A stretch of DNA of 11,656 nt from Candidatus Woesearchaeota archaeon (lineage in GTDB: Archaea > Nanobdellota > Nanobdellia > Woesearchaeales > WJKR01): contig WJKR01000019.1 in assembly GCA_014729015.1 (NCBI GenBank), positions 1 through 11,656 on the forward strand, written 5' to 3'. Numbering within the stretch: the stretch's first letter is position 1; each line of letters begins with the position of its first letter. The position numbers were made by a program, and so were the translations under genes. This document shows, one piece after another, positions 1-6,848 of this stretch. The notes below the pieces were generated by a model that was given only the letters and a program-made list of their open reading frames with translations, was not told the origin of the DNA and made no database searches.

Positions 1-30
1 TACGCGACGAACGTGATCAAGTGGTTGTTT

Positions 31-312
31 TCATAGCCCGAATGATTCCTGGAATCGTCGCATCTGGCTGTATTTGTCTAAGAAGTCGTAGCCTTTCTCG
101 GTCAGCAGTATCTCTTTCTTGGTCTGCTTCTTGCCGACCATTTCTTCTGCCACTAGATCTTTTTCTTGGAGCTCTTCGAGGTATTCAGACAGTAATTGGT
201 AGCTCAGGTTGGCTTTGTAGAGGAGATGAGTGGGCTTGATGCGTCCGCCTTTGTTCTGGATCGACGTCAGGATGTCACTGATGATGTCAATCCTTGTGCG
301 TCTTTTTGCCAT
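31..312 (-). CDS. Small winged-helix DNA-binding protein
   Basis: A 93-residue basic protein with the layout of the archaeal one-domain winged helix (HTH_45-like): an N-terminal helix (RTRIDIISDIL), a helix-turn-helix segment at about residues 22-50 (KPTHLLYKANLSYQLLSEYL), then the wing and closing motif (LLTEKGYDFLDKY, about 69-81). The KI/EI..LT.KG..FL pattern is typical of small archaeal regulators. The start at 312 lies 26 bp inside the 3' end of the upstream membrane-protein gene (which stops at 287), and I see no promoter of its own, so the two are probably co-transcribed and functionally linked. It likely binds DNA as a dimer; its target is unknown. The winged-helix call is confident, a regulatory role is inferred from the family. 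Confidence 0.85.
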   Translation of the reverse strand: MAKRRTRIDIISDILTSIQNKGGRIKPTHLLYKANLSYQLLSEYLEELQEKDLVAEEMVGKKQTKKEILLTEKGYDFLDKYSQMRRFQESFGL

Positions 313-1000
313 GTCTGAACACCAATGATAGTATGCTGACGAGGAATACGATGAAGCCGAGGAGTTGCACGACTTCTGCTACGACGTAGATGGCGTTGTT
401 GAGGAAGACGAAGATGAAGACGAGCTGGCTGAGGAACAGCAGCGAGAACGCTAGGAAGTTCAGGTGCGTGGTCATCGGCGCCTTCCGCTTGAAGCAGAAA
501 GCGTGGAAGTGCTTGAGGATGAACAATAACATGATGGTCGCGGTGATATGGAAGATGAAGTAGGCGTTGAAGCTGAACAGCGATGCTAGGGCGATGAGGT
601 AGACGAAGAACCACCGGTGTTCCAAGTCGTCTGACTTGCTCACGATCCAGTAGATGCCGAGCAGTGCGAGGAGGAACAGGAATCGGTGCGCGTCGTAGCC
701 TGCTTGCAGGACGAGGTTGCTCTTCTCTAGCAGTTTTTGGGTCACGGCCGGCTGCGCCTGTTGCAGCGTGCTCTTCACCGCGGAGGGGTTGTACAGCGCG
801 AAGTTCATGGCGATCTTGCCGATGAAGGCCGCGGCGAACGAGAGGAAGGAAAGGCCGAAGTACTTGTACGTCCTTTCGCGGCTGAAGCGGTAAATCCTCA
901 GGCTGTACAGTCCGATGATGAGCGTCACGATAACAGCTAATGCTTCGAAGATAATGTCATAGCCGTAGAACCATCGAGGACTGAACACCAACGTTATCAT
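287..1000 (-). CDS. Polytopic (about 7 TM) membrane protein of unknown function
   Basis: A 237-residue integral membrane protein. Hydrophobic segments lie at about residues 16-35, 46-66, 98-119, 129-146, 147-163, 180-200 and 206-228, giving roughly seven helices. Basic patches (RIYRFSRERTYKY at 35-47, KRK at 171-173, RHGKKTHK at the C-terminus) follow the positive-inside pattern for cytoplasmic loops. There is no enzymatic motif I recognise. The topology resembles 7TM sensory or scaffold proteins. The ATG at 1000 is preceded by a minus-strand TATA box (1024-1031) at the leaderless spacing. The downstream gene overlaps its end by 26 bp and encodes a winged-helix protein, suggesting a membrane-sensor/regulator pair, though this is inference only. 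Confidence 0.8.
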   Translation of the reverse strand: MITLVFSPRWFYGYDIIFEALAVIVTLIIGLYSLRIYRFSRERTYKYFGLSFLSFAAAFIGKIAMNFALYNPSAVKSTLQQAQPAVTQKLLEKSNLVLQAGYDAHRFLFLLALLGIYWIVSKSDDLEHRWFFVYLIALASLFSFNAYFIFHITATIMLLFILKHFHAFCFKRKAPMTTHLNFLAFSLLFLSQLVFIFVFLNNAIYVVAEVVQLLGFIVFLVSILSLVFRHGKKTHKD

Positions 1001-1023
1001 ACAGTAGTGAAAATGAAGTTTGA

Positions 1024-1031
1024 TTTAAAAA
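1024..1031 (-). promoter_or_regulatory. TATA box for the 7TM protein/winged-helix operon
   Basis: On the minus strand this reads TTTTTAAA, centred about 27 bp upstream of the ATG at 1000, the spacing expected for an archaeal leaderless transcript. Confidence 0.55.
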
Positions 1032-1069
1032 GCTTATGGATTTTTTTTATAGAGCACCCTTGCCAATCG

Positions 1070-1077
1070 TTTATATA
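1070..1077 (+). promoter_or_regulatory. TATA box for the 44-residue protein
   Basis: TTTATATA. A start about 27 bp downstream places the transcript 5' end near 1100, which excludes the upstream ATGs at 1007 and 1091 and leaves a short leader carrying a Shine-Dalgarno sequence before the ATG at 1112. Confidence 0.6.
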
Positions 1078-1111
1078 CTTACTTACCCTTATGCAGCCCA
1101 AGGTGAAACTG

Positions 1112-1246
1112 ATGAGGTTACCAGAAAACACGCCGAACCCGTACGAAGAAGTAGTAGAAGACCTGGCATGGGCTGGCCTCATCACGCCTGACGAGCACGA
1201 TCATTTACTCCGACACACACCTCGGTTTTCGGAAGAAAATTCTTAA
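1112..1246 (+). CDS. Small acidic protein, 44 residues, unknown function
   Basis: The frame is open from 1007, but the TATA box at 1070-1077 lies inside that longer frame. The first start downstream of the predicted transcription start is the ATG at 1112. It is preceded by a Shine-Dalgarno sequence AGGTGA at 1101-1106 with a five-base spacer, which decides the start. The product begins MRLPENTPNPYEEVVEDLAW and is acidic and soluble, with probable short helices (YEEVVEDLAWAG; PDEHDHLLRHT). It has no cysteines and no family I recognise. This is one of the few genes in the window with a leader and RBS rather than a leaderless start. It is divergent from the membrane-protein gene and convergent with adk. 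The reality of the gene rests on promoter, RBS and protein-like composition. Confidence 0.6.
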   Translation: MRLPENTPNPYEEVVEDLAWAGLITPDEHDHLLRHTPRFSEENS

Positions 1247-1261
1247 CCGCACACACACCAA

Positions 1262-1317
1262 CGGCTTCGCCGACCCTCCCCAGGCGCCTTGCTCGGGGGG
1301 GTTCGGGAGGCATTTTT
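1262..1317 (+). terminator. Hairpin plus T-run between convergent genes
   Basis: A small hairpin (CGGC/GCCG around 1262-1272) is followed by CCTCCC (1275-1280), complementary to GGGAGG (1305-1310), then a run of six T (1312-1317). It ends transcription of the 44-residue gene just before the adk stop codon, and the G/C-rich stem could also block read-through from adk. Confidence 0.5.
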
Positions 1318-1943
1318 TAACCCAACGCCTGCTTGATATCCTCGAAGACATCGTCGATAGGCTGCTCGCCACTGATGCTATGAATCTTCACGCCCGCCTT
1401 CTCATAGAACCTGATGATAGGCTCGGTCTTGGCATGATACTCCACGAGCCGTTGCTGCACCGCTTCCGGCTTATCATCCCCTCGTTGCTGCAACCTCGCG
1501 CCGTCAACATCGCACTTACCCGCTTGTTTTGGCGGTAGCGTGACCGTGTTGTACGCCTTGCTGCACTGCGGGCAGAAATACCTGCTGCTGATGCGCTTCA
1601 CCACCTCCTCATCGCTGACGCTGACGCTAATGACGCCGTCGACGGTGAGAATGCTCTGGAGGAATGCTGCTTGTGCCTGCGTTCGGGGATAACCATCGAA
1701 GAGCAACCCCTCCCCCTCATACTTCTCAATAGCGTCCTTGATGACCTCATTCACCAATTCGTCAGGCACGAGTCCGCCCTTGTCAATGATGATCTTGAGC
1801 TGGTTGCCAAGCTCAGAGTTGGAGGCCATCGCCGCCCGGAACGTGTCCCCCGTCGAGAAGTGCTTGAGCTGGTAATGCTCGGCAATCCTTTCCGCCTGCG
1901 TGCCTTTGCCAGACCCTGGCGGGCCGATGATGACGAGATTCAT
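1317..1943 (-). CDS. adk: Adenylate kinase, zinc-LID type
   Basis: Catalyses AMP + ATP <-> 2 ADP in the cytoplasm. The 208-residue protein has the P-loop GPPGSGKGT (residues 7-15), the AMP-binding segment HFSTGDTFRAA (28-38), the DGYPRT motif (83-88) and the LID arginines (R117, R121). The long LID carries a zinc site: C124 and C127 (CPQC), C144 and D147 (CDVD), i.e. the Cys-Cys-Cys-Asp form known from Gram-positive enzymes. This is the long bacterial/eukaryotic type, not the short trimeric archaeal AdkA, so it may have come by transfer or be inherited within this lineage. The start at 1943 is leaderless, with a TATA box inside the last codons of the upstream helicase gene. It is transcribed separately from the helicase despite the 13-bp gap. 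Confidence 0.97.
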   Translation of the reverse strand: MNLVIIGPPGSGKGTQAERIAEHYQLKHFSTGDTFRAAMASNSELGNQLKIIIDKGGLVPDELVNEVIKDAIEKYEGEGLLFDGYPRTQAQAAFLQSILTVDGVISVSVSDEEVVKRISSRYFCPQCSKAYNTVTLPPKQAGKCDVDGARLQQRGDDKPEAVQQRLVEYHAKTEPIIRFYEKAGVKIHSISGEQPIDDVFEDIKQALG

Positions 1944-1956
1944 ACGCTCACTCTGT

Positions 1957-3819
1957 CTACGTCTCTTTAAAAAATTTTCCCATCAATTTCTCATACACTA
2001 AGGAAATCGTGATTTGCCAGTCCTTGGGGAAACATCTCTTATAATTAGGCCACGCGTACCGCTCATCCAAGAAGACGATCACGCCTCTGTCCGTCTCACT
2101 CCTAATGCATCTCCCTGCTGACTGCAGCGCCTTGTTAAACGCCGGGAACAAGTAGCCGTAGTCCCATCCTTTCCCGAATTTCTCGTCATAGTACTTGATC
2201 AACGCCTCTGTCTCCAGGTCTGGTTTCTGCAACGGCAACCCGACGATGACCACTCCTTGCAACTCATCCCCGGGCAGGTCGATGCCTTCGCCGAAGTTGC
2301 CGGTGATGACGCCCAGTAGCACTGCGCCGCTATCCTTGTACTTCCTGAACGCGTCCAAGAATTCCTGCTTCTCTTGCGTGTTCATCTCTCGCTGCTCCGC
2401 GAACACCGTCTTTTTCGTCAGGGTCTGGAAATGGTTGTTCACCTGTTCCAACAAGTAATAACTAGGGAAGTACACGGCGACATTGCCAGGTATCTGCGCC
2501 ACTGTTCTTCCCAATACGGACGCGATGTTCTGGTATTGCTCCTCGCTCCGCGAAGTATATTTCGTGCTGGTCTGCGGGATGATGAGATTGAGCCTGTTTT
2601 TGTCAGGGAACGGGCTGGGGTACTCTACCTCAGTCGCTTCCGAGAATCCCAAGACCGACCGGTACATACCCGTCGGCGTCAACGTGCCGCTCATCAAAAT
2701 CATCGAGTGCGCTTGGTCGATGATGGGTTTCGCAATCAATGATGGGTCCAGGCAGCGATAGGACAAGGTGATGACCTCTTCGCGCAATCCCTTCCGCAAT
2801 GAGAGTATCCTGGTGAACCCCTCGTCATCGCCGGTCCACGCTTCTAAGAAGCCGCCCACGGCGCCGATGTAGCTCACTTGCTGCTCCTCCCTGACCTTAT
2901 CCCCTATGTCGAGGAGTTCCTCGACTAACCCCTCATATTTTCTGGTCGCGTTCACTTGTTCCATGAACGATTCCTTGGTGACATGCACCTCTTGCTCTCC
3001 TCTGCTCGTTACTGCTCGTCGGTGCTGCTCCAGAACTCCTAGGAGGTGCACTAAATGATTCTCGACTTCGACCAGTTTCTGCTTCTTGGCTTCTTGCAAT
3101 GCCCGTTTCACCATGATATTCGTCAGCCTGCTGGAGGACAAGTCCTTGATTCTGTTCGGCAGGTTGTGCGCCTCATCGACGATGATTATCGCGTCTTCCA
3201 GTTCGTTATTGCTTCTCGCGAAGAACTGCTCCCTGATCCGTGGATGAAAGACGTAGTAATAGTCGCCGATGACGACTTTTGCCTTCTTTGCCAATTCCAT
3301 GCTCATATAATAAGGGCAGATTTTGTGCTCCTTGCTCGTGTCGATGATTTTTTGGTTGCTGGTCGGGCTTTGCTGCCTGAGTTGTTCAATCGCGAGCTTG
3401 CCGTGCGTCGTCAGCTTCTCTCCTTTCTTGAGGTTGTTGTAGTAGTCACACTTGCCGTCCTCTCTCATGGTGCGGCAGAACTCGGTGAACTCTCCCGACA
3501 GCAACCGCTTCACGCCTGGCTGCAGGCACATCCACTTCTTGCCGATGATATCCACTGCCTGGAACTGCTTGCCGTGCCGTTCCTTGATGTCCTGCAACGT
3601 CTTTATCGCAATCTCGTGCTGCGTGTGCCGTGATGTGAGAAAAAAAATTGTTTTGTCGTTTTCTAATGCGTCGGTCAATGCTGGTGCCAAGGCGGCGGCG
3701 GTCTTGCCCATGCCCGTCGGCGCATGGATGATCGTGTCCTTGCCTGTCTTCACCGCTGTTGCGACGTTGTCGATAAAGTCTTGCTGCGATGGACGGAGCT
3801 TTTCATGAGGAAAAAGCAT
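1957..3819 (-). CDS. XPD/Rad3/DinG-like Fe-S superfamily 2 DNA helicase
   Basis: A 620-residue ATP-dependent 5'-3' DNA helicase of the XPD/DinG family, which in archaea is linked to repair and resolving DNA structures. Helicase motif I is APTGMGKT (33-40); motif II is VDEAHN (214-219, DEAH box); motif III is MSGTL (376-380); motif V is GNFGEGIDL (507-515); motif VI is QSAGRCIRSETDRG (566-579). Between motifs I and II, C98, C115, C124 and C168 fit the four-cysteine 4Fe-4S domain (pattern WMCLQPG, EFCRTM, GKCDYY, ICPYY). The region at about 220-370 corresponds to the Arch domain. The length is near that of archaeal XPD. The ATG at 3819 is leaderless from a TATA box that lies over the stop codon of the nitroreductase gene. 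Whether it is the XPD orthologue or a DinG-like paralogue cannot be settled by eye. Confidence 0.93.
   Translation of the reverse strand: MLFPHEKLRPSQQDFIDNVATAVKTGKDTIIHAPTGMGKTAAALAPALTDALENDKTIFFLTSRHTQHEIAIKTLQDIKERHGKQFQAVDIIGKKWMCLQPGVKRLLSGEFTEFCRTMREDGKCDYYNNLKKGEKLTTHGKLAIEQLRQQSPTSNQKIIDTSKEHKICPYYMSMELAKKAKVVIGDYYYVFHPRIREQFFARSNNELEDAIIIVDEAHNLPNRIKDLSSSRLTNIMVKRALQEAKKQKLVEVENHLVHLLGVLEQHRRAVTSRGEQEVHVTKESFMEQVNATRKYEGLVEELLDIGDKVREEQQVSYIGAVGGFLEAWTGDDEGFTRILSLRKGLREEVITLSYRCLDPSLIAKPIIDQAHSMILMSGTLTPTGMYRSVLGFSEATEVEYPSPFPDKNRLNLIIPQTSTKYTSRSEEQYQNIASVLGRTVAQIPGNVAVYFPSYYLLEQVNNHFQTLTKKTVFAEQREMNTQEKQEFLDAFRKYKDSGAVLLGVITGNFGEGIDLPGDELQGVVIVGLPLQKPDLETEALIKYYDEKFGKGWDYGYLFPAFNKALQSAGRCIRSETDRGVIVFLDERYAWPNYKRCFPKDWQITISLVYEKLMGKFFKET
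1966..1974 (-). promoter_or_regulatory. TATA box for adk, inside the helicase 3' end
   Basis: The minus strand reads TTTTTTAAA, centred 27 bp from the adk ATG. It overlaps the codons for the lysine/phenylalanine-rich tail of the helicase, so the helicase C-terminus and the adk promoter share DNA. Confidence 0.55.
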
Positions 3820-3841
3820 GTATGATTAAGAAAAAGGTCGG

Positions 3842-3848
3842 TTTATAT
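3842..3848 (-). promoter_or_regulatory. TATA box for the helicase, over the nitroreductase stop codon
   Basis: TTTATAT on the plus strand (ATATAAA on minus), centred 26 bp upstream of the helicase ATG. It overlaps the stop codon of the upstream gene (3843-3845). Confidence 0.55.
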
Positions 3849-4577
3849 GTCTTCCTCCTTTCCTTGTCCAGTGCCTTCTTCCTGTTTCTCCTTTTCGTCC
3901 GGCCGCTGCTGTTCCTTGACCTGTTCCTTGAGCTGCTGCACGCCCGCCTTGATCTTCGCCAGTCCTTCCTTGAACACGGGCGCTGCCTTCTTAGCCTGCT
4001 GCTCCCACTCCACGCTGAAGTCTTTCAGGACGAGGTGCGGTTTCTTGAGCCTGTTGCCGTACGCGTTGAAGTACACCAGCGATTGTAGGCTGGTCAAGTC
4101 CTTGGGTTCCGGCTCTTCCCCTTTGTAGCCGAGGGTGACGATGGCCTGCGGCCTCGCCGTCTCCGGTATGTTCAGTGATTGCGTGACGAACTCTTCATCG
4201 AACGCGCCTACCCAGCACGTGCCGAGGCCGAGCGCTTCTGCTGCCAAGAGCATGTTCTCCATGGCTGCTGCGCATGATTGGATGCTGTACAATCTTTTTC
4301 CCCTGAGCCCGTAGCGCTGCTCGGTGCGTTCCTCATTGCTGCACACCACTATCATGGCCGGCGCTTGCGCCATCCAGTACTGTTCCATGCAATGCTCGGA
4401 GATGGCCTTCCTGATGTCGGCTTCGGTGACGATGATGAAATTCCAATCCTGCAGGTTGCCGGCCGAGGGCGCGTAGTGCCCTGCCTCGATGATTGCCGTG
4501 ATCTTGTCGAACTCGACCGGTTTCTGGAGGTAGGAGCGGCAGCTCCTCCTGTTCTTGATAGCCCAGAGCACGTCCAT
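3843..4577 (-). CDS. Nitroreductase-family flavoprotein with charged C-terminal tail
   Basis: An FMN-dependent NAD(P)H oxidoreductase of the nitroreductase fold; the physiological substrate is unknown. Family marks: the N-terminal phosphate-binding RRSCRSY (10-16), APSAGNLQDW (36-45), the helix with SCAAAMENMLLAAEALGLGTCWVG (101-124) and the closing VTLGYKGEEP (147-156). The core ends near residue 181, a normal length for the family. A further 60 residues follow: a helical stretch (182-210) and a K/E/Q-rich low-complexity tail (about 211-244) ending GKEEDI. This tail is unusual and may be coiled or disordered. The start at 4577 is leaderless from the TATA box at 4602-4608. As an alternative, the fold also includes dehalogenase-like and cobalamin-related members, but nothing here points to those. 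Confidence 0.92.
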   Translation of the reverse strand: MDVLWAIKNRRSCRSYLQKPVEFDKITAIIEAGHYAPSAGNLQDWNFIIVTEADIRKAISEHCMEQYWMAQAPAMIVVCSNEERTEQRYGLRGKRLYSIQSCAAAMENMLLAAEALGLGTCWVGAFDEEFVTQSLNIPETARPQAIVTLGYKGEEPEPKDLTSLQSLVYFNAYGNRLKKPHLVLKDFSVEWEQQAKKAAPVFKEGLAKIKAGVQQLKEQVKEQQRPDEKEKQEEGTGQGKEEDI

Positions 4578-4601
4578 GGTGGTGTAAGAGGATGATTCCT
4601 A

Positions 4602-4608
4602 TTTATAA
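4602..4608 (-). promoter_or_regulatory. TATA box for the nitroreductase gene
   Basis: TTTATAA on the plus strand, centred 28 bp upstream of the ATG at 4577. The box lies between the two genes, 9 bp from the stop codon of the upstream gene (4617). Confidence 0.55.
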
Positions 4609-4616
4609 GTTGCTGT

Positions 4617-4997
4617 TTATTTCAGCCTCGCCCCGCACTTATGGCAGAAGTTGCTCGTGGTGTAGTGCCGCGTGCCGCATTTCGGGCAAGAGATGATGTT
4701 ATGGCGTGCCGGGTGCTGGTGTTGTTCCTGCATGGCGTGTTCCTGTTGCCGTAGTTGCTTGTCGTATCGCCGTTCTTCTCCTTTCATGGTCTGCTGCTCC
4801 TTGCTCACGAATTGCTTCACGACGACTTTGCCGAGTCCGAAGACCGTGATGATGATGCCGAGGTAGAAGAACAGGAGCATGAACGTGCTGTCAGGGTCCT
4901 TGAGCTGCGTGTACTTGGCGAAGATGGCGATGGCCGCGCCGACGATGACCCATGCGATGCTGGGGATGGGGATATGCCCTTCGCGCACCTTTTTCAT
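4617..4997 (-). CDS. Two-TM membrane protein with C-terminal zinc ribbon
   Basis: A 126-residue protein. Two hydrophobic helices (about residues 12-28 and 38-60) form a hairpin in the membrane. A charged Q/E/K/R-rich helix (65-98) follows, then a short zinc ribbon SCPKCGTRHYTTSNFCHKCGARLK with ligands C104, C107, C118 and C121 (double-zinc-ribbon-like half). Both termini are probably cytoplasmic. Such TM-plus-zinc-ribbon proteins are common in archaea and their functions are mostly unknown; protein-protein or nucleic-acid contact at the membrane is possible. The ATG at 4997 is leaderless from the TATA box at 5020-5027. No enzymatic motif is visible. Confidence 0.8.
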   Translation of the reverse strand: MKKVREGHIPIPSIAWVIVGAAIAIFAKYTQLKDPDSTFMLLFFYLGIIITVFGLGKVVVKQFVSKEQQTMKGEERRYDKQLRQQEHAMQEQHQHPARHNIISCPKCGTRHYTTSNFCHKCGARLK

Positions 4998-5019
4998 AGT
5001 GGTCTTGCGCGTGTCGCTT

Positions 5020-5027
5020 CTTATAAG
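5020..5027 (-). promoter_or_regulatory. TATA box for the two-TM zinc-ribbon protein
   Basis: CTTATAAG, centred about 26 bp upstream of the ATG at 4997 on the minus strand. Confidence 0.55.
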
Positions 5028-5055
5028 CTTTATTGTTGCTTCAGAAGTGATAAAA

Positions 5056-5128
5056 TGGGGCTGGGAGGATTTGAACCCCCGTCGGGCGGCCCCGAACCAC
5101 CAGTGATACCAAGCTACACTACAGCCCC
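5056..5128 (-). tRNA. tRNA-Pro (anticodon CGG), intronless
   Basis: The minus strand folds into a complete 73-nt class I tRNA. Acceptor GGGGCUG/CAGCCCC; D arm with AGCUUGGUA loop; anticodon stem GGUGG/CCGCC with one U-G pair; loop UUCGGGG placing CGG (reads CCG codons) after U33; variable loop CGAC; T arm GGGGG-UUCAAAU-CCUCC; discriminator A73. No CCA is encoded, as usual in archaea. A T4 tract follows at 5052-5055 on the opposite strand reading. No intron, unlike the other two tRNAs here. Confidence 0.96.
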
Positions 5129-5152
5129 TGGGTGTTGGAAGAAAAATCCGTG

Positions 5153-5161
5153 TTTTTTAAA
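5153..5161. promoter_or_regulatory. Shared AT box between tRNA-Pro and the small zinc-ribbon gene
   Basis: TTTTTTAAA on plus, TTTAAAAAA on minus. Its centre is 29 bp from the tRNA-Pro 5' end on the minus strand, and on the plus strand it would start transcription near 5184, just ahead of the zinc-ribbon gene. No other TATA-like box exists between the two genes, so one box probably serves both directions. Confidence 0.5.
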
Positions 5162-5208
5162 TGTTTGTGGCCGAAAACTCTAAAAAGGTGATGTGTTTAG
5201 TGGGTGGT

Positions 5209-5493
5209 ATGGCGAGAGATCGCGATCCCTACGCTGATCACCCAGTACATGATGATTACGTCGAGCCCGGGACAACGAAGAAGATGGACGAGTTCGACCG
5301 TCGGATGAAGGAGCGTCAGGAGGAGTTCGAGAGGGACGAGTATCGTACGCTCCGTTGCTCGTGCGGCTATGAGTTCCAGGAGAAGCATGGGAAGAGGGTG
5401 ACGAGGTGCCCGTATTGCGGTCGCGGACCGGAAGCGTTCCGGGAGAAGCCCTCTGCGCAGGACTTGCTGGACAAGTCTGATAATGAAAAATGA
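5209..5493 (+). CDS. Small zinc-ribbon protein, 94 residues
   Basis: A soluble, strongly charged protein: an acidic N-terminus (MARDRDPYADHPVHDDYVEP), a charged helix (about 24-47) and a zinc ribbon with C50, C52 (RCSCGYEF) and C67, C70 (RCPYCGRGPE), then an acidic tail. The ribbon resembles FmdB/RPC12-like knuckles, but the first knuckle is CxC, not CxxC. I cannot name a function; small archaeal zinc ribbons often bind nucleic acid or transcription/translation partners. Start choice: the shared AT box predicts transcription from about 5184, excluding the ATG at 5161. GTG 5188 and ATG 5191 (adding MCLVGG) remain possible leaderless starts, but 5209 looks most natural. It runs head-on into serS: its TGA (5491-5493) abuts the serS stop. 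Confidence 0.7.
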   Translation: MARDRDPYADHPVHDDYVEPGTTKKMDEFDRRMKERQEEFERDEYRTLRCSCGYEFQEKHGKRVTRCPYCGRGPEAFREKPSAQDLLDKSDNEK

Positions 5494-6768
5494 TTATGTT
5501 GGCGTAATCCTTTCTTTTCTGCCCATGTGTTGTCGCAAGGCTTCAGGAATAATGACAGAACCGTCTGGTTGCTGGAAATTCTCGAGGATGCCGACCATGA
5601 TGCGTGACGTCGCCAACGCAGTGTTGTTCAACGTGTGGCAATAGTCGCGATCGCCCTTCTTGTCAACGTACTTGATGTTCAATCTTGTTGCCTGCGCCGC
5701 GGTCAGGTTCGAGCAGCTCATGATTTCCCCGTAATCCTCAATGGTCGGCCGCCATACCTCGACGTCGTATTGCCGCGCCTTCAAGTCCCCGAGGTCGCCG
5801 GTGCACATCTCCGCGACGCGATAGGGCAGCCCGAGCGCTTGGCAGATATCCTCAGCATTCGCTAACAACTCATCGAACAGTTCCCAGCTCTGCTCAGGCG
5901 TGCAGATGATGACCTGCTCGACCTTGTTGAACTGGTGCGTCCGCCACAAGCCTTTCTCGTTGATGCCGTGCGAACCTATCTCTTTCCTGAAGCACACCGA
6001 GTAAGAAGCGAGCTTGATAGGCAAGTCTTCCTTTCGCAACGTCTGATCAATGAACTGACCGATCAAGGAATGCTCTGACGTGCCGATCAGGTACAAGTCC
6101 TCCCCTTCGACCTTGTAGATCATGTCATCCATCTCCTTGAACGACATCACGCCGTCGATGATATTCCTCCTGACCATGAGCGGTGCTTCCGTATATTCAT
6201 ACCCTTTCTCGACCATGAAATCCACCGCGAACCGGATGAGCGCCTGGTTCAGCAACGCCAGGTCTTTCTTCAAGTAGTAGAACCCGTTCCCTGCAACAAG
6301 TGCCGAGGCGTCGAAGTCCGCGACATCCAGCGATTCCGCAAGCTCCACATGGTTCTTCACCTTGCCGGTCTTCTGCTCGCCCCAGGCCTTGCGCTCGACG
6401 TTCTCAGTCTCATCCTTCCCTTGCGGCACGTCCGGGTGCACGATGTTCGGGATGCCGAAGAGATACTCCTTGATCTTCTGCTGCGCCTTGTCAGCGGCCT
6501 CTTCCAAGCACTTGATCGTCTTGGGCAGCTCTTTGGCCTGGGCAAGCAGCGCTTTCGCGTCCTTGCCCGCCTTCTTCGCCTTGTTGATGCTCTCAGAGAC
6601 CTCGTTGCGTTCGTGCCTGAGGTCATCCAAGGACTTCTTGTCCTTGCGCCACTGCTCATCCAACTGTAAGAGATCATCTACCCAGGCGAGCTTTTCATCC
6701 TGCCCCTTATACGAAATGTTAGCCTTGACTTTCTCCTTGTTCTCCCGGATGAACCTGACCGTCAGCAT
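5494..6768 (-). CDS. serS: Seryl-tRNA synthetase (standard type)
   Basis: Charges tRNA-Ser with serine. The 424-residue class II synthetase has an N-terminal domain with a long antiparallel coiled coil (about 30-102) that grips the long variable arm of tRNA-Ser. The catalytic core shows motif 1 (GYEYTEAPLMV, 189-199), the TSE serine-binding triplet (230-232), motif 2 (CFRKE at 259-263 to GLWRTHQFNKVE, 273-284), SCSN (351-354) and motif 3 (HTLNNTALATSR, 378-389). It is the common bacterial/archaeal type, not the rare methanogen type with zinc. The start at 6768 is leaderless from the TATA box at 6793-6799. One of its substrates, tRNA-Ser(GCU), is encoded 1 kb away on the same strand. Confidence 0.98.
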   Translation of the reverse strand: MLTVRFIRENKEKVKANISYKGQDEKLAWVDDLLQLDEQWRKDKKSLDDLRHERNEVSESINKAKKAGKDAKALLAQAKELPKTIKCLEEAADKAQQKIKEYLFGIPNIVHPDVPQGKDETENVERKAWGEQKTGKVKNHVELAESLDVADFDASALVAGNGFYYLKKDLALLNQALIRFAVDFMVEKGYEYTEAPLMVRRNIIDGVMSFKEMDDMIYKVEGEDLYLIGTSEHSLIGQFIDQTLRKEDLPIKLASYSVCFRKEIGSHGINEKGLWRTHQFNKVEQVIICTPEQSWELFDELLANAEDICQALGLPYRVAEMCTGDLGDLKARQYDVEVWRPTIEDYGEIMSCSNLTAAQATRLNIKYVDKKGDRDYCHTLNNTALATSRIMVGILENFQQPDGSVIIPEALRQHMGRKERITPT

Positions 6769-6792
6769 GAGTTGATGCTACTCGTCATTCCT

Positions 6793-6799
6793 ATTTAAG
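6793..6799 (-). promoter_or_regulatory. TATA box for serS
   Basis: ATTTAAG on plus (CTTAAAT on minus), centred 28 bp upstream of the serS ATG. Confidence 0.55.
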
Positions 6800-6817
6800 C
6801 TTTCTCCCACCCATAAG

Positions 6818-6825
6818 TATATAAA
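6818..6825 (+). promoter_or_regulatory. TATA box for the 146-residue zinc-ribbon membrane protein
   Basis: TATATAAA, centred 27 bp upstream of the ATG at 6849. Because this box contains the A of the upstream ATG at 6825, that ATG cannot be in the transcript, which fixes the start at 6849. It diverges from the serS box 20 bp away. Confidence 0.6.
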
Positions 6826-6848
6826 TGAAAAGCGGCGTTCAAGAGGAC

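Noticed and set aside
1007..1111. ATG at 1007 or 1091 as start of the small plus-strand gene
   Set aside because: Both lie upstream of the transcription start predicted from the TATA box at 1070-1077; the ATG at 1112 has a Shine-Dalgarno sequence.
3055..3633. A 192-codon plus-strand frame
   Set aside because: Antisense to the Fe-S domain and motif II region of the helicase, with no promoter or recognisable domain.
6825..6848. ATG at 6825 as start of the zinc-ribbon membrane protein
   Set aside because: The ATG overlaps the TATA box; transcription would begin near 6849.
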